From Portulaca oleracea (lineage: Eukaryota > Streptophyta > Magnoliopsida > Caryophyllales > Portulacaceae): a DNA stretch of 64,000 nucleotides. The notes below the pieces were generated by a model. It was not told the DNA's origin, did not search any database, and saw nothing but the letters and a program-made list of their open reading frames with translations. Made by a program: the position numbers and the translations under genes. Positions within the stretch are counted from its first letter, which is position 1; every line of letters starts with the position of its first letter. Below are positions 55,369 to 64,000 of the stretch, piece by piece. The DNA lies in assembly GCA_029582165.1 (NCBI GenBank), contig CM055881.1, forward strand, positions 30,312,094-30,376,093. Reading direction: 5' to 3'.

Positions 55369-56256
55369 AGGGGCCCGTTTGGTAAGTAGGGGGTTGGGGA
55401 TGGGAATAGAGGGATGAGAAATAGAATTACTATGTTTGTTTCATGATAATTAAAAAAAAGAAGGGAATGGGAATGAGAATATAATGAGTTTATTCCCAAC
55501 AATCTATTACCATGGGGGGTGTAGTAATAGAATTGGGAATTTGTTAGTCAATATTAAATACCCAAACTACTCCTATTTAAAAAAAAATAAAAACTCACAT
55601 TTATTCATTTCTTTTGCTTATATTCAATAAAAACTCACGTTTATTGTCAATCTTGCCGGCTACCGTCACTTAAATATGGTATTACTTTTGCTTATATTAA
55701 TTAAATATTATTGTTATTACGTATCCTTCGGTTGAGATATTACTAATGCAGTAGGGTTTACGCCTTTTTCTTCTATTAATTAAATATTTATTATAATTAA
55801 TATATTAGTAAACCCAGTTGAGTTATTGAATCTTACGGCAACCATCAACAATTGGTCTATCATGTCGATTTATTGAATCATTCATACTTTGAATGTTAAT
55901 TTATATACTTGTTTTTAATTTTTAATTCTTATTTGATGCTTAATTAATTTTTATTAAAATTTTTATGAACTTAAATTTTTTAAATTTTTTTCATATGGTA
56001 ATTGATTTTCTAGAAGTAAATGTGTGTCATTTATGACATTCCATTTATTTCAATTTATTAAAACATTCATAAATCAATATAAGGGTAGTTTAGTCAATGT
56101 GTATTTATTCTCAATTCTATTCCCAATTTAAATTACCACAAAACAAATAAGAAGGTTGGTAATTCAAAATGACATGTTAATTCTCATTCCCATTATGAAT
56201 TTCCATTCCCAGCGTCATTATAAATTCCCATTCCCATTACATGCCAAACGGCCACT
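55369..56256. mobile_element. MITE of the GGGCCCGTTTGG type, ~890 bp
   Basis: The left end GGGGCCCGTTTGGTAAG and the reversed right end AGTGGCCGTTTGGCATG are inverted repeats. Just inside both ends are GGGAATGGGAAT-type blocks in opposite orientation (55470 and 56180-56240). The left flank has TTA, as in Tourist/PIF-Harbinger insertions, but the right copy reads TAG, so the target duplication is uncertain. No transposase. Confidence 0.6.
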
Positions 56257-56582
56257 AGTTGGCAGGCAAATATAATGAAACATATGTAGTATGTATGCTT
56301 GATTATAGACATACACATACACATGTAAACATGCACACACTCGTACACACTATCTTCCATAGTTTTTGAATTTTCATAGTCGCTAATAGTGTACCCGTTA
56401 ATTGAAAATTAATTTCTCATATAATGTTCCATCAATAATTGCAAATTTGTGATATTGTAATTTTATTATAGTATTTTCTATTATAAATATAATTTTTGGT
56501 AATTTTATATAATAAATTATTATATGTATATTGAGAAATTAACTGTCAAAATTCTAAAGTTTGATCAGATATAATTTTCAAT

Positions 56583-56798
56583 ATGACAAATAACATGGTA
56601 CTCCTCCTTCACTTAATAAATATTTTACGGTTAGTTGTAATTTGGTGGATAATTTCTTGCATAATATTTTATCAAAAATTTAAACATTATACCGCTACAA
56701 TAGCATTTCTTGTTATGATCATAATAACAACAACAATTTTGTATTATGAACATTGTAATTATAAAAAGTTAATTTTTAAAATTTTAAAATTTGTCTGA
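56583..56798 (+). other. AT-rich frame, 71 codons, not a convincing gene
   Basis: Hydrophobic Ile/Leu-rich translation driven by base composition, in an AT-rich stretch that continues to 56900 without other signals. Confidence 0.15.
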
Positions 56799-56930
56799 TA
56801 TTGTGATACATAGATCTAAGTAACAACCAAAATAAATATGGAATAGTATGGTATTATGTACTACCTTCGTTTTTTTATCTGACCTTTTAGCTGACATTTC
56901 TCAATTCAGATTATCTGTCATTCATAATTT

Positions 56931-58379
56931 ATGCCTGAAAACCAATTTACATGTCTGAAAACTAATTTGGCTTTATGCCTGGCAGGTCGACGATAGAAGT
57001 TACTCATATCTTACGCGGAGTCGCGGACTGATGGAGCAGTATAGGGAAAGAAGAAAGGATCTTCATATGGTGTTCATAGATTTAGAAAAAGCTTATGACA
57101 AGGTTCCTAGGGAAGTAATGTGAGAGTGTTTGAGGGCGAAGAGGGTGCAAGAACCATATATTCGAGCCATTAAAGACATGTATGGTAATGTTAAAACTTG
57201 CGTCGGTACGCAGTGGGTACCACGAGTGATTTCTCTTGTGATATTGGGGTGCATCAGGGTTCAGCTTTGAGTCCGTTTCTTTTTACCTTGATTATGGATG
57301 AGTTGACTAAGGACATTCAGGACGACTTACCATGGTGCGTGCTTTTTGCTGATGATATTGTGCTCATAGACAAGTCGAGGGAAAGATTAAATGACAAGGT
57401 GGAGCGTTGGAGAGACACGTTGGAATATAAGGGTTTTAGATTGAGTAGGTCTAAGACAAAATACATCAGGTGTCGTTTTAGTAGACGAGATACTGACACT
57501 CACTTACAAGAAGTCACCATAGGAGGGGTGCCCATACCTAGGGTTGAAAAGTTCAAGTACTGAGGTTCTATCATACAGAGTGACGGGGATGTTAGTGATG
57601 ATGTGACACATTGAATCAAAATTGATTGGCATAAGTGGAAATCAGCGTTAGGTGTCCTTTTTGATAAGAAAATCCCGCTTAAGCTTAAGGGTCAGGTGCA
57701 CCGTACGGTGATTAGGCCACCGATGTTGTATGGTGCTGAGTGTTGGCCAGTCAAGAAGATGCACTGTCAAAGGCTTAATGTTGCGGAGATGCAGATGGTT
57801 TGGTGGATTTGCGATTATACCAGGTTGGATAGGATCAAGAATGATGTTTGTCGATCCAAACTACATGTAGCACCCTTTGAGGACAAATTGCAAGAGAGTA
57901 GGCTGAGATGGTTTGGGCATGTCAGTAGGAGAAGCGTGGATGCTCCTGTAAGGAGGTGCGAAGGGATTGGGATTCCCCAGGGTCGTCGCAGGCGTGAGAG
58001 ACCTAAAAAGCCTATGAGAGAGGTGATAAGAGAAGATCTAAGACGCCTAGGTTTAGTGGAGGACATGGATCTAGACAGGGGGCGTGACGGGCTAGTATTA
58101 AGGTCGTAGGGCGAGGAAGGGTGATTATGATTCGAACTAGTATTCGTCTTTTGGCTTATATTTGTTTTCTTTCGCAAACACTTGTTAGCTCTTCCGAAAA
58201 CAAACGCTACACGCTGGTATGTAGTTTCTTCCCTTAACTAGTTTCTCCTCTGTTTTTGCTACGGATCCGTCAGAATCAGTATTTCCATGAACTTTTGTTC
58301 ACGGGGATAAGGCTGCCCACATTAGGATCCCCCAAACCACGCTCAAACGTGTCACCTGAAAGGTTGTTGTTGTTGTTGT
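56931..58379 (+). mobile_element. RTE-clade LINE, 5'-truncated, with 15-bp TSD and (TTG)n tail
   Basis: Flanked by TGTCATTCATAATTT at 56916-56930 and 58380-58394. The 3' end is a (TTG)n tail (~58363-58380), typical of RTE elements rather than poly(A). Coding remnants of RT run from ~56978 to 58109. The first ~45 bp contain a duplicated phrase (GCCTGAAAACCAATTT / GTCTGAAAACTAATTT) before the RT sequence (CCTGGCAGGTCGACG) begins. Confidence 0.92.
56978..58109 (+). pseudogene. RTE reverse transcriptase fragment
   Basis: The sequence begins [17 protein letters not shown] with a stop, then [18 protein letters not shown] with a stop, then shifts frame at ~57200. The main RT segment (57198-57563) has HQGSALSPFLFTLIMDEL and the catalytic FADDIVLI box, ending at a TGA (57561-57563). 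The thumb/C-terminal part (57696-58109) reads TVIRPPMLYGAECWPVKK, RLRWFGHVSRR and RRRRERPKKPMRE. The endonuclease domain is absent. Stops and a shift make it inactive, though the catalytic box survives. Confidence 0.9.
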
Positions 58380-58394
58380 TGTCATTCATAATTT

Positions 58395-61290
58395 CAATGA
58401 CTTAGCTACTGTTTTCTTATTTTACCCATATGATTCATTAAATGAACCCTAAAAATTAAATTTTATTAAAACTATTTAAATATATACTTTTTACTAACTA
58501 CCCTATTACCGTGTTGATATTGATTTTTCTCAGCCCTTCAAAAGACACTTAAACACTGAGATAGTATATCAATTGGTGATAATATGTCTCTTACATATCC
58601 CAAGATATTTCTTAAGTGTCTTACTCTTCACCAAATTAATATTTTTTTATGATTTATCACAATAATTTTTTAATACTAAATATTAATTTATTATAACGTT
58701 TAAGAAGCTTTGGACAATTAACTATGTCAATGGACATAAATACTATCCTAATTGAATTAAGCATATTTTAGATATTTTTTTAGATGTAACAATCATATCA
58801 TTTTATTCAATTTATATATGATAATATTATTTTAATAATAAAATAAGAGTTTAAAAAAGTATTATGTCTCAAAATTCACGCCAACCTAGTATATCATTAC
58901 CTAAAGGACAGTTTCTATATAGCCTACCTAGTACATGGGATTGGCAAACCTTTTTTACGATTGAGTCGGAGGTGAAATGATGAGATCTGGGCAGTTTAAT
59001 TTTTAATTATGGTAAAAAGGAAATGATACAGAAATTAAATATATAAAATTTCAGAGATCCAATCAAGTAGATAGTGATTGAGCAGGAAGAAACGACTGTT
59101 CCAAATGTGATAACCGTCAACGCTTTGTACGTCGTTCGATAGTTTAAGAAATAATCGGAACACCAAATCTTCTCTTAGATTCTCATGCTACTTAGAATCG
59201 AACATACTTCCCAGTCGCGAGGGCGAATCTTTCGCTTTTGCTTCATGTCACCTCATATTTTACTCTTTATTTTTTATAATATCTACCAAGATATTTAATA
59301 TTTAGATAATGTTTTAAATTTTGCAACAACTTAAATCAATAAAATAAGTATGTAGGTTCTCAATACAACTAGTTAACAATAAATAAACATATTTTTAAAG
59401 ACACTATGAAAGTAATATATATTTTATAATAAATATATAAATACATAAGTTGAAAATATATAGACCCTCTTCATTTCTAAATATCTATATCTATCATTTT
59501 AATATATTCTTTTATATAAGTCACTTTATAATTTTAATACAAAATTAATAATGATATAATAAATTTTACTTTTATTATTCCCGACACAAATATATAAGTA
59601 AAATAGAAATATTATTATATATACCAATCTACTATTTTCTTGATTTCTTGGCAAAACTTTAAAAAGACAATTATTAAGGAATTGGTAGAATATCTAATTT
59701 GATTCTCTCAAAGAAATTGAGTTTATGCACACCAGTTGCGGATCCCAGATTTGAGGTCAGTGGTATCGTAAACAATATCCTTGAAAAATATTGAATTTTA
59801 ATGAAATAATATTAAAAATGAATTCTAGCAAATAAAATAAAATAAAAGTTGAATTTTTTCTAGCTTCAACCATAAAATAATATTAAATAAATGATTTTTG
59901 AGGTCGCATTTAGAAAACAATTGGTAGGATAATTTGATTTTTTAAAAAAATTAAAAATTTAACAACATAAAATAAAAAATTGAATACCAATAAACATAAA
60001 ACAAAAGTCGAAATTCTACGTTAACCAAAAAATTATCAAATAACTAAAGTTTTAATTCAAATTTATAGCCTAAAAAAATAAAATATTTAAGCCTACAAGA
60101 CAAATAAAACTTGAAGTGTCGTACATAACTACTCAATAAGGAATAGTTGCAAGACAAATTAGGTGTCGTACATAACTACTCAATAAGGAATAGTTGCTAT
60201 TAAACCCCATATTTTAACAATTTCAAATAGTGTCAAGTAGTATGTATCTAAATTTTATTTTATTTTTCTCAAAATATGTTTTAAAAAAAACTTTAGTAGT
60301 GTTGATTGACACCACTAGTGTCAACATAGATGTGCCCTTATAAACACAATCACTTGATAATATGAAGATGCTTTACGAAATTATTGTTTTTTTATTGTTA
60401 ACATGTGCCTAAAAATATAAACTATATTATCAGAATTATTTAAATGATTTGCCATTTATTTATTTAAAATAAAATTTCAAATTCAAGTTTTACAAATGAA
60501 AAAAAGAAAATAGAAAATCTCCATAGACCAACGGACAAATAGTAATAGCTAGGTTTGAGTAAGGTCACATCCGATTGAGGTGGGAAGCAAAATTATAAGG
60601 GAGATGGAATGAATTTGCCTTAGCAACTGAGAAGTATGTTACATTCATGAAGTAACATAAATAAATAACCATCTTTGTAGGTGGATAACAGAATCATTCC
60701 TACCGAGGCGTGGACATGTCCCTGGTGTCCCGTCAATGACATAACCCATATTGTGGGCTGATGTGGTTGTTATAAAGAGACAAAGTTTAGATAGGACTAT
60801 TGAAAATAATGTCCTACATCTTTTTGTTGCAATAAATGATCATACTAACCCCTTGCACTTAAAATAGGGTGTTAAAAAATAAGAGTTAAAAGGAGTGATA
60901 AGAATTGCTCCTCTTAATTCTTATTTATGTTTAAGTATAATAGTATTCTTCAAACAACAGTAAAAAGAGCAGTTACCCTTATTTACTTGTTCATACTCTT
61001 CTTTATCTTCACCCGAAGTAAGGCTCAACCTTAGTTTGTATCGAAGAAAGAGAAGAGAATGGGAGTGAAATGAAGGTTTACTTACCCTTGATATTATTGT
61101 TTGGAAATATTAAATGAGGAAGTGAGCGGAATAAAAGGTATACTTTACTTCATTCTCTGTGATTTACCATTTTTAAGTTCCCAAAAATAAAAGGGAAAGC
61201 TTAAAAGGAATGAATTTTTTTTAACAATTTTCATTTTTTTTCTCCGCAATTGTTATTATTAATATATGAGGTATAAACCTCAATCACGTC
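58395..61290. other. AT-rich intergenic DNA
   Basis: No gene seen on either strand apart from the short duplication at ~60101. The stretch 60540-60830 is less AT-rich (GAGGCGTGGACATGTCCCTG near 60702) but gives no convincing frame. Confidence 0.45.
60101..60200 (+). repeat. Tandem duplication, period 47 bp
   Basis: GTGTCGTACATAACTACTCA and the following ATAAGGAATAGTTGC occur at 60116 and 60163, each preceded by CAAGACAAAT. The copies are nearly identical. Confidence 0.85.
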
Positions 61291-61294
61291 TCCA

Positions 61295-61935
61295 TAGAGC
61301 TGGTTAACAAGTTCGGGTTCGGGTTCGTGTTCGTGTTCATGTTAAACTTAAATGGGTTCAAAATCCTTCGACTTGAACCAACACATTTATTAAACGCGTT
61401 GGAAATTAAAACCGTTTACCGTTTAAATTTTAAGCGGGTTGACCTTATTTTGACATGTTTACCCATTTAAGTAAATGTGTTAGAATAAAGTTACCAATTT
61501 ACACATTTAATCATTAACTCATTTATACAAAATAACTCATTGTGGTATCGAAATAATGACATATCATACTCAGCAATTTGCATAGTAATATAATTCGAGT
61601 TATATATAAGGATATGTCTTTTAATTCATAGTCAAAGATAAGTATAAGTTAAAATTACAAGTCTTACATATATTTCAAAGAATATTAACAGTAACTTGCA
61701 CCTAAGTTTATAGATAAACGGTATAATTGGGTAAAAACTTCACCCATTTAACATGCCTAATTAAACGGGTTAAGTAGGTGTTTTTTCGTGTCGAAAATTC
61801 TGACATGAACTTAACCCATTTAATTAAACACGTTTACCATCTCAACTTATTTAGCTAAACAGGTTGAAAAATTCTATCTAAACCCACTTAATATCGTATT
61901 CAGTTTTCGTCGATAACCATGTCGGGTCAACTCTA
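61295..61935. mobile_element. Possible hAT-like element
   Basis: Starts TAGAGCTGGTTAACAAGTTC with GGGTTCGGGTTCGTGTTCG repeats; the right end reversed reads TAGAGTTGACCCGACATGG. Interior has many AACGGGTT/ACCCATTTA phrases in both orientations. The flanking bases do not show a convincing 8-bp duplication. Confidence 0.45.
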
Positions 61936-62381
61936 TTCCTTCATTTGATTTCCTTCCCCTCCATTAGCTTCCCTTATCTCCCCTCTCCTTACACCATCCC
62001 CTCGATCCCCTCACTCTCATATTAGCTGCTAATAATCCAAAAAAAGGAGTCTGAAAGGGCAAGGGTGAGAGGAGAAACAAGGTTAAGACTTGGGCACTAT
62101 ACACACGTCACGGATTTTAGCATACTTCCCAAGACTAGATCATTAGCAGAGGATGTCAATATTGGGACTAGTATCTAGGTAGCCACATGTTCAATCTGGG
62201 ACTATATTCTTTTTTATCTATTATTTATAATTTCAGTGTGAATCTTTAATTAAAAATTTTTAATATAAAATTTTTATTAAAATATTATACATTTTTAATA
62301 GTACTTTTTATTACGAATCTAATGACATCAATTTTGTATGATGAATCATTATACAAATCAAAATATTAACGGTCAAAGTTT

Positions 62382-62505
62382 ATAATAGAATTCTCTAGGC
62401 GACAGATAAATAAAAACGGAAGTAATATATATATATATATATAATAGAATTCCCTAGGCGACAGATAAACAAAAACGGAAGTAATATATATATATATATA
62501 TATAT
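62382..62505 (+). repeat. Tandem duplication of a MITE end plus (AT)n
   Basis: TAATAGAATTCYCTAGGCGA followed by CAGATAAAYAAAAACGGAAG and (TA)n occurs twice, ~61 bp apart. The ACGGAAGTA end resembles an eroded Stowaway-like terminus. Confidence 0.8.
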
Positions 62506-62631
62506 ACACTATTAAAAGTTCATAAAAGTACATACTTTCTCCATTTTATATATTCATTATCATGTTTGATTTATATATTAGTCAAACTTTATTAATTTTG
62601 ACTTTTAATTTCTCAATATACATACAGTATG

Positions 62632-62632
<1 letters not shown>

Positions 62633-62692
<60 letters not shown>
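62633..62692 (+). repeat. (AT)n microsatellite
   Basis: About 29 TA units. Confidence 0.95.
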
Positions 62693-62693
<1 letters not shown>

Positions 62694-63599
62694 TAAAAGT
62701 TTATGAAAAGAAAATACTTCTTCGGTCTCATATGCATTATCACATTTAATTTATGTATCAGTCAGACTTTATCAATTATGACCTTTAATCTCAATGTTTA
62801 AAAGATTTTATTTTACAAATGTACTATAATTTTTTTTTGAGACAATATATTGTAAGACTCAATGAAAGACATTAATATTTGGATAATATTTATTAAATGA
62901 TAATTAATATGAAAACTAGGGAGTGTATCACAAATATACATTTTAGAAAATATCTATGTATAATTGGCAGCATAATGTGGTAACAGCACGTGAACTTCTG
63001 TAAACAAACCAGTAATGGTACGTGTGCCCGGTTTCCAAAAGAAGGGAATTATGATTGGTTGGAGGCATGTAATTTTATTTTATCTTTTTCTAGATGCCAT
63101 TGGAGGTATGTATTAGTTGCAGCATAATGTATTAGTTGGTGTAAACAACCTTGTTCCATTATTACCGACATAATCTGACATGAAATTTTGCAGATTCGAG
63201 TATGAATTTCCAACCTGTTCATTTATGGATCAACATGCTTGCTTAATGTATTTAGTTACGTGGGTAGCTTCAAATCCAGATCTTCTAAGTTAAAAAAAAA
63301 AATTACGTTTAAGTGTTTTTAGTTGGACAGATTTTAGCAGATAAACTTGTTACTTTACACATTTAACTTTTCGTTTAGGAGTCAAAATTTTAAAATTGAA
63401 AACCATCAAGCAAAAATTTGTTACTACTATATTTTGTCGAATTTATTTTATCGGAACTATATTATTGGAAATTATTAGTGGATTAACAATGTTCTTAGCC
63501 ATCTATTTAGGTGACAATCTAGCCAAAATTTATTGAAATCCAACAAAAATAATTAAACATTTACTTGCTTAACATGCATGCCCCTATCATTAAATGGTA

Positions 63600-63804
63600 C
63601 TCCCACCGTTCCATATTAATTGTCTAAAATGTCGTTTTTGACTAAGAATTTCTTATAGTATATTTTATCAAAAAGTTACAACTTTATATTCTTATGATAG
63701 TACTTTTCATTATGAATTTAATGATGGTACTTTTGTATACTAGAACATTGTATATGTTGAGAAATTAATGACGCTTCAAGACAATTAATATGAAACAGAG
63801 GGAG
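63600..63804. mobile_element. Stowaway-like MITE, 205 bp, complete
   Basis: TA at 63598-63599 and 63805-63806 flank the element. Ends are CTCCCACCGTTCCATATTAA and, reversed, CTCCCTCTGTTTCATATTAA, continuing TTGTC on both sides. The interior is AT-rich, with TTTATCAAAAAG and ATGATRGTACTTTT phrases shared with other copies here. Confidence 0.85.
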
Positions 63805-63806
63805 TA

Positions 63807-64000
63807 AATGACTAACTTGTCATTCTACAATGAATGCTTGTCAACTCTTAAATAAGAGACGACTAAGAAGAGAAATTTTGACAGTTAAATTGATGATTTC
63901 AACCATAAATAAGAAAAGTAAATCCCAAATGAAATCATTAAACTAGGAGGCATTCCACAAAATATAGCCGTGAGCAATTGTTTTTGTAAATCAGGTAAGT
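63807..64000. other. No feature seen
   Basis: Unique-looking AT-rich DNA to the end of the window. Confidence 0.4.

Noticed and set aside
1..64000. tRNA genes
   Set aside because: I looked for GGTTCGAATCC-type T-arms with matching acceptor stems and saw none. A dedicated scan could still find one.

Overview
The window is nuclear DNA of a flowering plant, most likely a eudicot. The evidence is spliced genes with GT-AG introns in an AT-rich background, a chloroplast PPDK regulatory protein, a gibberellin 2-oxidase, LEA2/NDR1-HIN1-like proteins, a berberine-bridge-like oxidase, and a dense load of plant transposons (copia, gypsy, Cassandra, RTE and L1-type LINEs, hAT, CACTA, Stowaway, MULE-like). 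I cannot name the species from the sequence.

Six host genes can be supported. Two tandem LEA2/NHL genes (6644-7279 and 7869-8441) and an intronless BBE-like FAD oxidase (12873-14468) lie on the minus strand. A five-exon gene for an uncharacterised C-terminally anchored membrane protein (19107-21845, plus) converges on a three-exon RP1/PDRP1 gene (23245-25334, minus). A three-exon class III (C20) GA2-oxidase (32223-37168, minus) has a 3.7-kb first intron full of small transposons. I derived the splice sites by joining frames and checking phase, and all joins keep frame. The genes belong to different pathways and do not look like a functional cluster.

By region: 1-5.3 kb is transposon debris (a long-TIR element, a gypsy LTR remnant, and a 5'-truncated LINE inserted in CACTA-like repeats). 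The region 5.3-15 kb carries NHL genes, a MULE-like element with a 66-bp minisatellite, and the BBE gene. The region 18.5-25.4 kb holds the convergent pair. The region 26.5-31.8 kb has 3' halves of a gypsy and a copia element in the same orientation. GA2ox follows at 32.2-37.2 kb. From 38 kb to the end there is no recognised host gene. That part holds copia relics, a lone copia 5' LTR with PBS, a Cassandra fragment with 5S rRNA sequence, a CACTA MITE, Stowaways, a hAT element split by a 4.1-kb solo LTR, a foldback element, and an RTE LINE with intact target-site duplication.

I found no new biosynthetic or defence system. The most informative points are transposon insertions whose ends and target duplications can be read directly, a BBE-like enzyme lacking residues usual for bicovalent FAD attachment and catalysis, and an (AT)n tract about ten bases past the GA2ox stop codon.
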